A DNA stretch of 64,000 bases from Arthrobacter sp. EM1 (GCF_029964055.1 NZ_CP124836.1:1426001-1490000); one strand, 5' to 3'; positions 51,830 to 62,090 are shown, counted from the stretch's first letter. Numbers and translations are program-made. The notes: a model not told the origin generated them from the sequence alone.

Positions 51830-53035
51830 TTGTTAGCTTTACTTACTTCCATGACATCCATTGGTATGCGTGACGACTCCCTCCAGGGGCGGCCGACGAC
51901 CTCGGGTGGCTTTCCTCTTGGGCGAACTCTTCGCCCCCGGTCGAAGGTGCTCCCCGAGCATGCGCGCGGTCACAACCGCGCCCTCGTGCTGCAGACCCTG
52001 TACGGCCTTGGAAGTCAGAGCCGCGCGGATGTCGCTCGCGTCACGGGTCTTACCCGCGTGACCGTGTCGGATCTCGTGGCGGAACTCATCGACGAAGGGC
52101 TTGTTATCGAGCTCGGTCAGAGAACGGGTGTTCGGCCGGGCAAGCCTGCTACTCTGCTCGACATCAACCGCGGGGGCTTCCAGATCGTCGGAATCGACCT
52201 GAGCGATAATCGGGTGTTCCGTGGAGCGATGCTCGACCTCGACGGAAAGATTCTCAGCCGCGCGGAGATCGCTCTTGAGAACAGCACTGGCGCGGAAGCC
52301 ACGGCCAAAGCCGTCGCCCTCGCGGAGCTGCTCATCACGCAGGCCACGGCCACCGTTATCGGTATTGGTGTCGGGTCGCCGGGCATCGTGGACCTCGAAG
52401 GAGTGGTCTTGAGTGCTCCCAACCTCGGCTGGGAGAACGAACGATTGCGCGCCAAACTTTCGGCGAGCTGCGGCCTTCCGGTCGTCGTGTCGAACGACGC
52501 GAACGTGGCTGTTTTCGCCGAGCACAGCTTCGGAGAAGCTAAGAGCGACATCATGCTGATCAGAATTGGCCACGGCCTGGGCTCGGGGATTCTCCTCGGC
52601 GGGAGGCTGCTCTTCGGCAGTCGCTTCGCCGCCGGCGAGATCGGCCACGTGGTCTTTGGCTCCGGCGGCGACGAGTGCGTCTGCGGTAAGCGGGGCTGCT
52701 TGGAGACATGGTTGGCGGTGCCGCGCATCGAGGCTCGGCTGGCGACAGCGAGCACCGAAGCTGAAAGGGCAGGCTTTCTCTGGGAGGCTGGCGAGCGTCT
52801 CGGCGCGGCTCTCGCGCCCGTTGTGGGGGCGCTCAATCTCGCGGAGGTCGTACTCAGCGGCCCCCGCCACCTCCTTGAGGGTCCGCTTTTCAACGCGACA
52901 CTGGAGACCCTGCATAGACGCACGATGTCCGATTTCGACAGCAGCCTTACCGTTCGTATGACCACCCTCGGAGAAGACATTGTCATGCGCGGCGCAGCCG
53001 TGCTGGTGCTCTCCCGGGAGCTTGGAGTCTCGTGA
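51830..53035 (+). CDS. ROK-family transcriptional repressor
   Basis: About 401 residues. I favour TTG 51830 because GGAG lies 5 nt upstream; ATG 51851 and 51866 are alternatives. The N-terminal winged helix (N-R-A-L-V-L-Q-T-L-Y-G-L-G-S-Q-S-R-A-D-V-A-R) is followed by a ROK sugar-binding domain: V-G-I-D-L-S-D-N-R, V-S-N-D-A-N-V-A-V, G-S-G-I-L-L-G-G, G-E-I-G-H-V-V-F, and the zinc motif C-V-C-G-K-R-G-C-L-E. Such NagC/XylR-type proteins leave DNA when the inducing sugar binds. It heads the transporter and catabolic genes to 63145 and likely controls them. Confidence 0.85.
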   Translation: MLALLTSMTSIGMRDDSLQGRPTTSGGFPLGRTLRPRSKVLPEHARGHNRALVLQTLYGLGSQSRADVARVTGLTRVTVSDLVAELIDEGLVIELGQRTGVRPGKPATLLDINRGGFQIVGIDLSDNRVFRGAMLDLDGKILSRAEIALENSTGAEATAKAVALAELLITQATATVIGIGVGSPGIVDLEGVVLSAPNLGWENERLRAKLSASCGLPVVVSNDANVAVFAEHSFGEAKSDIMLIRIGHGLGSGILLGGRLLFGSRFAAGEIGHVVFGSGGDECVCGKRGCLETWLAVPRIEARLATASTEAERAGFLWEAGERLGAALAPVVGALNLAEVVLSGPRHLLEGPLFNATLETLHRRTMSDFDSSLTVRMTTLGEDIVMRGAAVLVLSRELGVS

Positions 53036-53106
53036 GCATGACGCCCAGTCGATCGCAAGTACCAGCTTCACCAAGCGTGGCAGTGCCACGGGAGAAGGGA
53101 ACACAA

Positions 53107-54627
53107 ATGAGAAAAACGTATGGGGTGATTGCGGCAATTGCCGCGACCGCGCTTGCTCTTACCGGCTGCGGTGCAAGCCAGCCGACGTCGGGGACCAGCA
53201 CCGACACACTCACTATGAGCAATAGTGGTGACATCACGAGTTGGGACCCGAGTGCCATGAAGGAGGGTTCGATCATCCAGTATGCGGAGGCTATGTATGA
53301 CCCGCTGCTCAAAAAGTCGGCCGACGGGAGCATCGAGGGCAACCTCGCTACGAAGTGGTCGTACAACAGCGACCTGACGGAGCTCACGCTTACCCTGCGT
53401 GACGGCATCAAATTTGCCGACGGTACCGCGTTCGACGCGGACGCGGTTAAAGCTAACCTAGAGGACCGAAAGAAGGGCGCAGGCAGTGCCTCGGAGACGG
53501 CAAAAGCTATCAGCAAAGTCGATACCCTGAGTCCCACAGAGGTGAAAATAGATCTGGCGGCTCCGGCCCCCGGGCTTCTCGCAGCTCTCGCCACCTACGC
53601 CGGTTTTATGGCGAGCCCGAAGGCCATTGCTGCCGGGACGATCGGCAAGACTCCTGTTGGCAGCGGGCCCTACACCCTCGACACAAAGACCGTCGCGGGC
53701 ACCAGCTATGTGTTCAATAAGAAGCCGGAATACTGGGATAAAGACTCGTACCCATTCAGCACTGTGGTCATCAAGCCGATGCCGGACTTCACCGCCGCGT
53801 ACAACGCGCTCTCCACAGGTCAGACAGAGTTCATGTACGCGACAGCGGACATGGCCGACCAGGCGAAGGCGGCCGGACTGACCGTTCAGACTGTGCCGGG
53901 CGAATGGCAGGGAATCATCCTGCAGGACCGTGCGGGCACACTAGTGCCCGCACTCAAGGATGAGCGTGTGCGCCAGGCAATCAACATCGCGCTCGACAGG
54001 AAGGCGATCCTCGACGGATTCTTCCACGGCTACGGTCAGGTCTCGACCCAGACGTTCAACCCGGCCAGTCAAGCCTGGGTGTCGGAATTGAACGACAAGT
54101 ACCCGTATGACGTTGCCAAGGCGAAGAAGTTGCTCGCCGATGCCGGGTATGCAGACGGCTTCACACTTCCGGTGGTTTACTCGAGCGGTTTCCAGGAACC
54201 GCTCATCCCAATCCTTCAGCAGTACCTTGCTGCGGTGGGAATCACGCTGAAGCCGGTGCTCGCCGGGAGCTTCGCAAATGGCGGCCTGAAGGTCTATAAC
54301 GACTCAGCGGCATATATCTTGTCGTTCTCGACCAACATTCCGGCTTGGACAGATGTGCTTAACAAACTCACGCCCACCTCGCTCTGGAACGGCCTCGGGT
54401 ACTCGGATCCGACGGTGCAAAAGTACCTGGATGAGATTCCGAAGGCTCAGGGTGATGGGCAAGCGAAGCTTTACCAGGAACTGAACACGTACATCGTGGA
54501 CAAAGCGTGGTTCGCACCGATCGCTACGCTTCAGAACGTGTACATATCTAGTTCGAAGATCAAAGTGACCATGGAGCAGGCCCAGCTTGTTCCTAGTCTC
54601 CGGTTCTTCGCTCCGGCCGGCAAGTAG
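53107..54627 (+). CDS. ABC transporter solute-binding lipoprotein (SBP_bac_5 family)
   Basis: 506 residues from ATG 53107 (M-R-K-T-Y-G-V), with GGGAGAAGGGA upstream. Lipoprotein signal with L-T-G-C. Family 5 substrate-binding protein: the early motif Y-A-E-A-M-Y-D-P-L-L and L-R-D-G-I-K-F-A-D-G-T-A-F are diagnostic; D-E-R-V-R-Q-A-I-N-I-A-L-D-R near residue 300. Binds the substrate outside the membrane and hands it to the permeases downstream. Class 5 proteins bind peptides, opines, nickel or glycosides; the sugar-type neighbours favour a glycoside or oligosaccharide. Confidence 0.9.
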   Translation: MRKTYGVIAAIAATALALTGCGASQPTSGTSTDTLTMSNSGDITSWDPSAMKEGSIIQYAEAMYDPLLKKSADGSIEGNLATKWSYNSDLTELTLTLRDGIKFADGTAFDADAVKANLEDRKKGAGSASETAKAISKVDTLSPTEVKIDLAAPAPGLLAALATYAGFMASPKAIAAGTIGKTPVGSGPYTLDTKTVAGTSYVFNKKPEYWDKDSYPFSTVVIKPMPDFTAAYNALSTGQTEFMYATADMADQAKAAGLTVQTVPGEWQGIILQDRAGTLVPALKDERVRQAINIALDRKAILDGFFHGYGQVSTQTFNPASQAWVSELNDKYPYDVAKAKKLLADAGYADGFTLPVVYSSGFQEPLIPILQQYLAAVGITLKPVLAGSFANGGLKVYNDSAAYILSFSTNIPAWTDVLNKLTPTSLWNGLGYSDPTVQKYLDEIPKAQGDGQAKLYQELNTYIVDKAWFAPIATLQNVYISSSKIKVTMEQAQLVPSLRFFAPAGK

Positions 54628-54642
54628 TACATCACCCGTCGC

Positions 54643-54666
54643 GGTGGCCGGGGAGACCCGGCCACC
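54643..54666 (+). terminator. intercistronic hairpin
   Basis: GGTGGCCGGG (54643-54652) and CCCGGCCACC (54657-54666) with a GAGA loop, 15 bases after the binding-protein stop. It probably stabilises the upstream message or lowers readthrough, giving more binding protein than permease. Confidence 0.7.
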
Positions 54667-54695
54667 CCTTGTCATGATTTTTCGAAGGAGCTGCA

Positions 54696-55637
54696 ATGCT
54701 GCTCTTCATCCTCCGGCGCCTCCTCGCGGGCCTCTTGCTTGCTTTCGTCGTCGTCACCGGAATGTTCTTCTTTCTCACCCTTACCGGAACAGATCCCGCA
54801 CGGGGATCGCTCGGTATGTACGCGACGGTCGCCCAGGTGGAGGCTAAGCGCCACGAACTCGGGCTCGATCGCCCGGTCTTTGGGCAGTACTTCGACTGGC
54901 TGGGAAACGCGCTCACAGGCAGCCTTGGCACATCTTCAGCGCAGAACGTTTCGGTGAGTGAACTCATTCTTACCCGCCTGCCCGTTACCGTCTCACTCGC
55001 CGTCGGAGCGGTGCTCATCGCTGCCCTACTCGGCATGATGCTGGGCGTCTTTGCCGCTGTACGCCCCGGACGCATAGACAGGGCGTTGCAGATAGTGATG
55101 GTCCTCGGGTTCGCCCTTCCCAATTTCTGGGTGGCTTTGATCCTCGCTCAGGTCTTTGCGGTGCAGTTGCGGTGGTTTCCGGCCACAGGATACGCACCAT
55201 TCCTTGATTCGCCGCTCGGTTGGATAGGCAGCATCACCCTGCCGATCGTTGCCCTCTCCATAGGCTCGATTGCCGCGATCGCTCAGCAGATCCGCAATTC
55301 TGTCATCTCGGTCTACGAACAGGACTACATCCGTACCCTCCGCAGCCGCGGACTGCCGTCGCGCAACATTCTGCTCACCCACGTGCTGCGCAACGCTTCG
55401 CCTCCCGCGCTCACGATGCTCTCGCTGCAGTTCATCGCTGCGCTGAGCGGCGCGGCGATCGTCGAGCGCGTGTTCGGGCTCCAGGGTATAGGCGCAGTCG
55501 CAATTACGGCATCAGGGAGCGGCGACATCCAGGTCATCATGGGCCTGCTCTTGTTCACCGTGATCGTCGTCGTCGCAGTCAACTTCGTCGTGGATGTGCT
55601 CTACGGCGCCCTCAACCCGAAGGTGCGGATCGCATGA
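54696..55637 (+). CDS. ABC transporter permease, DppB-type
   Basis: 313 residues (M-L-L-F-I-L-R-R-L-L-A-G-L-L-L-A). First helix followed by the large outer loop (G-L-D-R-P-V-F-G-Q-Y-F-D-W-L) and five further helices; the EAA-like coupling loop Q-D-Y-I-R-T-L-R-S-R-G-L-P-S-R-N-I-L contacts the ATPases. GGAG lies 7 nt before ATG. The stop overlaps the next start (ATGA). Confidence 0.9.
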   Translation: MLLFILRRLLAGLLLAFVVVTGMFFFLTLTGTDPARGSLGMYATVAQVEAKRHELGLDRPVFGQYFDWLGNALTGSLGTSSAQNVSVSELILTRLPVTVSLAVGAVLIAALLGMMLGVFAAVRPGRIDRALQIVMVLGFALPNFWVALILAQVFAVQLRWFPATGYAPFLDSPLGWIGSITLPIVALSIGSIAAIAQQIRNSVISVYEQDYIRTLRSRGLPSRNILLTHVLRNASPPALTMLSLQFIAALSGAAIVERVFGLQGIGAVAITASGSGDIQVIMGLLLFTVIVVVAVNFVVDVLYGALNPKVRIA

Positions 55638-57418
55638 GCCAAGTTACCCTCGTTCCGGCTGCGGCCGGACAGACCTTCCGCAGGACGAAGAGATTCTTGC
55701 GCAATCCGCTCGGTGTCGCGGCGGCGATGATCCTACTCATTATCGTGTTGGTGAGCGTGCTCGCGCCCTGGATCTCACCGCGCGACCCGAACCTCATCTC
55801 ACTCGGAGAAACGCTGCTCGGCCCCAGCCCCGCGCATCCGCTCGGCACCGACGCCAGCGGACGTGACGTGCTCAGCCGCCTGTTCTGGGGCGGCCAGGTG
55901 AGTCTCCAAGCTGGCCTCATCATGACCGTGACGACCATCGTTTGCGGCGTACCGACTGGATTGCTCGCCGGTTATTTCTCGAAATGGTTCGACGGCGTGG
56001 CCAGCTGGGCCTCCAACCTGCTGATGTCGCTTCCGCAGATCCTCATTCTCTTGATGATTGTCACCTCGCTAGGCACCGGGCTCTGGCCTACAATGATCGC
56101 GCTCGGCATCCTTTGTTCCCCCGACCTGTTCCGGGTCACTCGGAGCGTTGTGATCGGCGTGCGCGGTGAGCTGTTCATCGATGCAGCGAAAGTCTCCGGG
56201 CTCGGTAACGCCAGGATTATCTTCCGGCACGTGCTATCCGTCGTGCTCGGTCCGGTGCTCATTCGCTCTTCCTTCATCTTCGGGCTCGCCATCATCGTTC
56301 AGTCCGGCCTGGAGTTCCTCGGCATCGGCGGCTCAGACCGACCGAGCTGGGGCGGCATGCTCAGCTCCGCGTTCACTACGATCTTCCGTGCGCCGCAGCT
56401 CATCTACCCGCCGGGAATCGCAATCGGGTTTACGGTGATGTCCCTCGTCATCCTCGGTGGCGCGTTTGCCGATACCCTGGGTTCGCAGCGGCCGATGAGG
56501 GCCGCTCGCCCGAAGGCCGGCGATCGGCCGGTCCCGGAGCCCGCGGTCGCGGTGAACACCCGGCGTGACTCAGCGCCGATTACACCGGTCGATGCGCTGC
56601 TTAGAGTGGAAAACCTGCGGATCGCCTACCCCCGGCATGACGCGTCGGACTCCGTGGTCGTCAAGGGTATCTCTTTGTATGTGAACAAGGGCGAGGTGGT
56701 GGGGCTCGTCGGCGAGTCCGGCTCGGGCAAGTCGCAAACGTCGTTCGGAGTGCTTGGCCTATTGCCGCCGGAGTCTCTGGTGAGCGCGGACCTGATCTCC
56801 CTCAACGGCCAGAATCTGCTCGGACTGCCGGAGAGCGAGTTGCAGAGGGTGCGCGGCACTCGAATGGCTTACGTGCCCCAGGAACCGATGTCGAACCTGG
56901 ACCCATCGTTCACCGTGGCGGTACAGCTCGTGAAACCCATGCGCCACAAGCTCGGGATATCTAGGGCAGAGGCAACTGCTCGCGCCCATGCGCTCCTCGA
57001 ACGGGTCGGCATCCCCGACCCTGCGCGCACTATGGCCTCCTACCCGCACCAACTGAGCGGTGGAATGGCGCAGCGCGTGCTCATCGCCGGCGCGGTATCC
57101 TGCGATCCGGAGCTGCTCATCGCGGACGAACCGACGACGGCTCTGGATGTTACGGTGCAAGCCGACGTTCTCAACCTACTGCGTGATCTGCAGCGGGAAC
57201 GCAACATGGGAATGATCCTTGTCACTCACAACTTTGGTGTCGTTGCCGACATCTGCGATCGCGTCGCGGTGATGCGCGATGGCGTCATCGTAGAGCAACA
57301 GGACGCAACTAAACTCTTCGGCGCTCCGAAGCACGAATACACGAAAATGCTGCTGGCTGCGACGCTAGAGGGCGCGGAGCCACGCAAGAGCAGATCTAAA
57401 ACGGAGGCCGCCAGATGA
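55634..57418 (+). CDS. fused DppC-type permease and DppD-type ATPase
   Basis: 594 residues from ATG 55634. Residues ~1-285 are a DppC permease (F-L-R-N-P-L-G-V-A-A-A, L-G-T-D-A-S-G-R-D-V-L-S-R, coupling loop D-A-A-K-V-S-G-L-G-N-A-R-I-I). A linker ~285-325 rich in Arg/Pro leads to an ATPase with Walker A G-E-S-G-S-G-K-S, Q-loop V-P-Q-E-P, signature L-S-G-G-M-A-Q-R and Walker B L-L-I-A-D-E-P-T-T-A-L-D. No stop or frameshift interrupts the join. In most organisms these are separate genes; fusions are known in some actinobacteria and fix a 1:1 ratio. The next ATPase overlaps by ATGA. Confidence 0.9.
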   Translation: MSQVTLVPAAAGQTFRRTKRFLRNPLGVAAAMILLIIVLVSVLAPWISPRDPNLISLGETLLGPSPAHPLGTDASGRDVLSRLFWGGQVSLQAGLIMTVTTIVCGVPTGLLAGYFSKWFDGVASWASNLLMSLPQILILLMIVTSLGTGLWPTMIALGILCSPDLFRVTRSVVIGVRGELFIDAAKVSGLGNARIIFRHVLSVVLGPVLIRSSFIFGLAIIVQSGLEFLGIGGSDRPSWGGMLSSAFTTIFRAPQLIYPPGIAIGFTVMSLVILGGAFADTLGSQRPMRAARPKAGDRPVPEPAVAVNTRRDSAPITPVDALLRVENLRIAYPRHDASDSVVVKGISLYVNKGEVVGLVGESGSGKSQTSFGVLGLLPPESLVSADLISLNGQNLLGLPESELQRVRGTRMAYVPQEPMSNLDPSFTVAVQLVKPMRHKLGISRAEATARAHALLERVGIPDPARTMASYPHQLSGGMAQRVLIAGAVSCDPELLIADEPTTALDVTVQADVLNLLRDLQRERNMGMILVTHNFGVVADICDRVAVMRDGVIVEQQDATKLFGAPKHEYTKMLLAATLEGAEPRKSRSKTEAAR

Positions 57419-58290
57419 GCGTCGAGCGCCAGGACCCCGAGTGGGCAGAACACCAGGGCGCCCCGCTGCTGCTTGAAGTGAACGATCTCAACGTCACCTA
57501 TCGCGGGAGAGGTTTCCGAGGCAGGAGCTTCCACGCCCTGAAAGATGTATCGATCCAGGTCAGGCGGGGCGAAACGATCGGCCTTGTGGGCGAATCAGGG
57601 TCGGGCAAGACGACCCTAGGCAGGGCGGTCCTTGGGCTCGTTCCGGTGACCAGCGGTAGCGTCGTGTTCGAGGGCGAGGAAATCTCACACGTAGGTGGTC
57701 GCCGGCGTCGGCAATTGAGCCGGGACATACAAGTGGTCTTTCAAGATCCGTACTCCTCGCTCAACCCGGCCATGACTATCGAGTCCATCCTCGCCGAGCC
57801 GCTCACCGTGCGCGGCTACAGCGGAACGGATGCCCGGGCGAGGGTGGCCGAGCTTCTCGACCATGTGCACCTGCCGGCTGACGCTGCGCAGCGGTATCCG
57901 CGAGAGTTCTCCGGTGGACAACGACAGCGCGTGGCCATCGCTCGAGCACTCGCCCTCGCCCCGAAACTCATCGTCTGTGATGAGCCGGTGAGCGCCCTCG
58001 ACCTTTCTACCCAGGCGCGCATCCTCGACCTGTTCATCGACATCCAGGAGCAGACCGGGGTCGCTTATCTCTTTATCTCACACGACCTATCTGTGGTCAG
58101 GTACATAGCCCATCGGGTGGCGGTGATGCTGAGCGGAGAGATCATCGAGACCGGCGACGGTGACGTCGTCACGACGAACCCCACAGAGCCATACACGCAG
58201 AGACTGTTGCTCGCATCGCCGGTGCCGGACCCGGTGGGTCAGGCTAAACGCCGGGACCTCTACATGAGCCTTGGTCAACCACAAAAATGA
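57415..58290 (+). CDS. ABC transporter ATPase, DppF-type
   Basis: 291 residues. Walker [10 protein letters not shown] (~59-67), Q-loop [11 protein letters not shown], signature F-S-G-G-Q-R-Q-R, Walker [14 protein letters not shown]-loop F-I-S-H-D. The C-terminus has the oligopeptide/dipeptide extension (P-Y-T-Q-R-L-L). Pairs with the ATPase half of the preceding fusion. Confidence 0.9.
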   Translation: MSVERQDPEWAEHQGAPLLLEVNDLNVTYRGRGFRGRSFHALKDVSIQVRRGETIGLVGESGSGKTTLGRAVLGLVPVTSGSVVFEGEEISHVGGRRRRQLSRDIQVVFQDPYSSLNPAMTIESILAEPLTVRGYSGTDARARVAELLDHVHLPADAAQRYPREFSGGQRQRVAIARALALAPKLIVCDEPVSALDLSTQARILDLFIDIQEQTGVAYLFISHDLSVVRYIAHRVAVMLSGEIIETGDGDVVTTNPTEPYTQRLLLASPVPDPVGQAKRRDLYMSLGQPQK

Positions 58291-58303
58291 AAGACAAAAA
58301 ACT

Positions 58304-59185
58304 ATGCAATTTGGCTTCAGTTCCTTCACCTTCCGCCAATGCATGCGCGACGGGAGGATGTCCCTCCTCGACGTGATGGACTGGATCAGCGCGACCGACG
58401 CCACCCACATGGAGATTGCGACGGTGTCCCTTACCGGTCAGATGTCCGACGAATCGACCCTCGACTCCGACCCCGAGCTCATTCAAGGCATTAAGTCGAA
58501 GGCCGCAGACACCGGGCTCGTGCTCTCCAACCTTGTGGCGCCGGCCAACTTCCTCACCAACACGGTGGAGGAATACAAACTAAACATGGAGCGCACCAAG
58601 CGTCATATTCTCACCGCGGACGAGCTCGGCATACGACTGTTCCGTCACGACGTCGCTACCTGGGCGACGCCCGGGAGGGACATTGTCGAGTTTGAATCAC
58701 TGCTCCCGAGGGTCGTCGAGGCCTGCCAAGAAATCGCGCAGTTCGGAGCCCAATATGGCATCACTACGAGCGTTGAGAACCATGGATTGTTCATGAACGC
58801 GAGCGAGCGCGTGCGGCGTCTGATCTACCTTGTGGACGAACCGAACTTCAGGACCACAGTAGATGTTGGCAACTTCCTTGTCGTGGACGAGGACGCGTCG
58901 ACCGCTGTCGCGAGGAACGCTCCCTACGCGTCAATCTTCCATCTTAAGGACTTCTACGTTCGACACCAGTATCCGGGGGAGGGCTGGATACACACCGATG
59001 GGGGTGCGTACCTGCTCGGCGCCATCGTCGGCTACGGCGACCTTGACATGCGCTCGATAGTGCGAAACATCGTCGCATCGGGCTACGACGGATTTATATC
59101 ACTCGAATTCGAGGGAATCGAAGACTGCCTCTTGGCGGCCACCACCGGCCTGGCCAATATGCAGCGACTGTTTGCGGAGGTATGA
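58304..59185 (+). CDS. sugar phosphate isomerase/epimerase (xylose-isomerase-like TIM barrel)
   Basis: 293 residues from ATG 58304 (M-Q-F-G-F-S-S-F-T-F). TIM barrel with metal ligands in the expected places: S-V-E-N-H-G (Glu), T-V-D-V-G-N-F (Asp), I-F-H-L-K-D-F-Y (His) and S-L-E-F-E-G (Glu). Divalent-metal enzymes of this family isomerise or epimerise sugars and inosose, or act on 3-keto-glycosides. A paralogue is at 61201. Substrate unknown. Confidence 0.85.
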   Translation: MQFGFSSFTFRQCMRDGRMSLLDVMDWISATDATHMEIATVSLTGQMSDESTLDSDPELIQGIKSKAADTGLVLSNLVAPANFLTNTVEEYKLNMERTKRHILTADELGIRLFRHDVATWATPGRDIVEFESLLPRVVEACQEIAQFGAQYGITTSVENHGLFMNASERVRRLIYLVDEPNFRTTVDVGNFLVVDEDASTAVARNAPYASIFHLKDFYVRHQYPGEGWIHTDGGAYLLGAIVGYGDLDMRSIVRNIVASGYDGFISLEFEGIEDCLLAATTGLANMQRLFAEV

Positions 59186-59192
59186 GGGAATT

Positions 59193-60251
59193 ATGAGTCG
59201 TATCGGTATCGGCGTGATCGGCGCCGGAAGTATTTCAGCGATGCACCTGCAGTCTTACGCCGCGAACCCCGATGTGGAGCTCGTCGCGATTTACGACCTG
59301 AATCTCGCTAGAGCGCAGCACCAGGCCGCGAAATTCGGTGTCGCCAACGCGTACGCGACACTCGAGGAACTGCTCGCAGACTCCGCAGTGCATGCCGTGA
59401 GCATCTGCACCTGGAATAACAGCCACGCAGAACTGGCGATCGCGGCCCTAGAAGCCGGCAAGAACGTGTTGGTGGAGAAGCCGCTCTCCAAAACTGTGGC
59501 CGAGGCCGAGATGCTGGCGGCCGCCGTCAGCCGAACCGGCAAACTACTGCAGGTGGGATTCGTGCGTCGGTTCTCGTCCAATGCCAAGCTGCTGAGGCAG
59601 TTTATCGATGCCGGCGATCTAGGCGAAATATACTACGCGAAGGCCTCCAACATTCGCCGGATTGGCAACCCGGGCGGTTGGTTCGCCGATGGGGAGCGAG
59701 CGGGCGGTGGTCCGCTGATCGACATCGGTGTGCACGTGCTCGACCTTTGCTGGTTCATGATGGGTTCGCCTAAGCCCGTGACCGTGAGCGGCAACACTTA
59801 CCACCGGCTCGGGAACAGGGCCAACATTACGAACCTCGAGCGTTACAAGGTGTCGGACTACGATCCAGACAAGAACGATGTAGAAGACCTCGCGAACGCC
59901 CTCATCCGCTTCGAAAATGGAGCATCCCTCTACCTCGAGACGAGTTATTCGCTCCACGCGCTCGAGGACGAGCTGCTAGTCGGCGTGTACGGTGAGAAAG
60001 GAGGTGCCGAGCTCGAGCCGAGCCTCAGATTCACTCTCGAGAGCCACGACACCGTGATAAATGTCGTGCCCCAGGTAGACCTGCTGACCTTCAATTTCGA
60101 CGAAGGTTTCCAGAACGAGATCAACCACTTCGTGAGCCTATGCCGCGGCGAGGCCGAAGAAATCGCGCCCGTCTCCCACGGAGTTGAGATCATGCGGATG
60201 TTGTCTGCCATCTACGAGTCAGCGGCGCTCGGGCGCGAGGTGGCCCTGTGA
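59193..60251 (+). CDS. Gfo/Idh/MocA-family oxidoreductase (first)
   Basis: 352 residues from ATG 59193 (M-S-R-I-G-I-G-V-I-G-A-G-S-I-S). NAD(P)-binding G-A-G-S-I-S, catalytic V-E-K-P-L-S-K-T with Lys, and D-I-G-V-H-V-L-D-L-C-W with His. Oxidises a sugar or cyclitol hydroxyl (often C3). Neighbouring isomerases suggest a pathway through a keto-sugar. It overlaps the kinase start by GTGA. Confidence 0.85.
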   Translation: MSRIGIGVIGAGSISAMHLQSYAANPDVELVAIYDLNLARAQHQAAKFGVANAYATLEELLADSAVHAVSICTWNNSHAELAIAALEAGKNVLVEKPLSKTVAEAEMLAAAVSRTGKLLQVGFVRRFSSNAKLLRQFIDAGDLGEIYYAKASNIRRIGNPGGWFADGERAGGGPLIDIGVHVLDLCWFMMGSPKPVTVSGNTYHRLGNRANITNLERYKVSDYDPDKNDVEDLANALIRFENGASLYLETSYSLHALEDELLVGVYGEKGGAELEPSLRFTLESHDTVINVVPQVDLLTFNFDEGFQNEINHFVSLCRGEAEEIAPVSHGVEIMRMLSAIYESAALGREVAL

Positions 60252-61162
60252 GGATCGGAATCGATATAGGCGGTACGAAAACCGCAGCAGTCGTGCTGGA
60301 TGACAGCGGCGAGATCGCAGGCCACCTGCTGTTGCCGACCGGGTACGGCGAAGCAGAGGTGGTGGCCACAGCGCTGGCCGCCGTCAAGGAACTCACCCGA
60401 ATTAGCGGCCTCGCACCCGCCCAGTTCGAGTCGATCGGCGTAGGCATCCCCGGGGCCGTCGATGCGGCCTCCGGTAGGGTTTCTCACGCCGTGAACCTCG
60501 GCCTGCACGGCCTCGAGCTCGGCGGCCGGCTCTCTAGCGTCCTCGGCACACCTGTGCATGTAGAGAACGACGTGAACGCCACGGCGCTAGCCGCGTTCCA
60601 TCTCGTTGGTACCCCCTCCAGCCAATCGATGGCCTACTTGAACCTGGGCACGGGGCTCGCAGCCGGCCTCATTTTGAACGGCGAACTCTGGCGTGGATCG
60701 CGCGGTACAGCGGGTGAGCTGGGGCACATTCCCGTTGATCCTAACGGCCCGCTGTGCACCTGCGGGCAGCATGGCTGCCTCGAAGTGATGGCCTCGGGCT
60801 CAGCCGTAGCGCGCCAGTGGCCCACAGACCACCCGCGTCCTGTCCAAGCGCTGTTTGAGGCTGCGGAGGAGGGCAACGAGATGGCCATCTCGTTGAAGGC
60901 CAAGTTAGCCGAGAACATCGCCTTGGCCGTTCGCGTCCTGGTTCTTACCGTCGACGTCGACACTGTCGTGATTGGAGGCGGTCTCAGCTCGATGGGAACT
61001 CCGCTGCTGCGGTCGGTACAGGCTGTGTTCTCCCGTTGGGCCGATACCTCTGCATTCGTCGCCTTCCTCAATCTCGAAACCCGCGTTCGATTGCTGCCGG
61101 ATGACTTCCCGGCCGCCGCGGTCGGGGCCGCGCTTATCGGCTTAGCAGCTCAGGCCGTCTGA
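60248..61162 (+). CDS. ROK-family sugar kinase
   Basis: 304 residues from GTG 60248, overlapping the preceding stop. M-R-I-G-I-D-I-G-G-T-K-T-A-A (phosphate-binding), V-E-N-D-V-N-A-T-A, G-T-G-L-A-A-G-L, G-E-L-G-H-I-P-V and the zinc motif C-T-C-G-Q-H-G-C-L-E. No HTH, so this is a kinase and not a repressor; glucokinase-like, exact hexose unknown. It would trap the released sugar as a phosphate. Confidence 0.85.
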   Translation: MRIGIDIGGTKTAAVVLDDSGEIAGHLLLPTGYGEAEVVATALAAVKELTRISGLAPAQFESIGVGIPGAVDAASGRVSHAVNLGLHGLELGGRLSSVLGTPVHVENDVNATALAAFHLVGTPSSQSMAYLNLGTGLAAGLILNGELWRGSRGTAGELGHIPVDPNGPLCTCGQHGCLEVMASGSAVARQWPTDHPRPVQALFEAAEEGNEMAISLKAKLAENIALAVRVLVLTVDVDTVVIGGGLSSMGTPLLRSVQAVFSRWADTSAFVAFLNLETRVRLLPDDFPAAAVGAALIGLAAQAV

Positions 61163-61200
61163 GGCCCCGTCTTTTAGTCAACTACCGAAAGTGAACACTA

Positions 61201-62090
61201 TGAAAATCGGTTTCAGCTCCTTCAGCTTCAGCGACAAGATGCTGACAGGCAAGATGTCCATCGTCGACGTTATTGAATGGATAGGCCGAAGCGACGGGGA
61301 ACACCTTGAGCTCGCTACCGTCTCCTTCTCACCCAAGGGCACTGACACAGTCTGGAGCTTCGGCGACGATCCTGACCTTATCGAGGCGATCAGGTCTTCG
61401 GCCGCGACGAACGGCGTCGAACTCTCCGGTATGTGTATCCCGGCGGACTTTATCGGTGAACCCGATGATCGTGCTGCCCAGATAGAACGGGTGAAAGACC
61501 ATATTCGGCTGAGCGACAGCCTAGGCATCCGCTATTTCCGTCACGACGTGACGCAGTGGGCTCGGAAGATTAGGGATGTCTCAGATTTCGAGGAGAATTT
61601 TGCAACCATCGTTGACGCCTCCGCCGAGATCGCACGTTTCGCTGCGAAGTATGGCATCCAAACAAGTGTTGAGAACCACGGCTTCTATATGAACGGCAGC
61701 GAACACGTGCGCCGGCTCATAGCCGCCGTAAATGAACCGAACTTCAAGACGACTCTGGACGTCGGTAACTTCCTCTGTGTCGACGAAGATCCGCTCATCG
61801 CCACTAAAGCTAACCTGCCCCAAGCATCCTTCGTACACCTCAAGGATTTCTATATCAGGCCGCACGGCTCCTACCCGGGCGAGGGCTGGCTGACGACGAC
61901 CGGCGGAAGCTATCTGCTCGGGTCTATCGTTGGCTTCGGCGACATGGACACACGGGGCATCCTTTCGACTGTCGTCGCAGGAGGATATGACGGGTACATC
62001 TCGATCGAGTTTGAGGGCAACGAGGATTGCCTTTTCGCTTGCGAGACCGGCCTTACCAATGTCAAACGCATCCTAGAAGAGCTGCGCTAG
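61201..62090 (+). CDS. sugar phosphate isomerase/epimerase (second, paralogue of 58304)
   Basis: 296 residues from ATG 61201 (M-K-I-G-F-S-S-F-S-F). Same metal ligands: S-V-E-N-H-G, T-L-D-V-G-N-F, F-V-H-L-K-D-F-Y, S-I-E-F-E-G. Roughly half of aligned residues agree by eye with the first copy, so an isomerase-oxidoreductase pair seems to have been duplicated around the kinase. Confidence 0.85.

Noticed and set aside
51839..53137. A 432-codon open frame on the minus strand
   Set aside because: It is antisense to the ROK repressor, has biased Arg/Glu-rich composition and no domain; a shadow of high GC in the real frame.
59945..60211. Minus-strand frames across the catabolic operon
   Set aside because: All overlap well-supported enzymes and have shadow composition.
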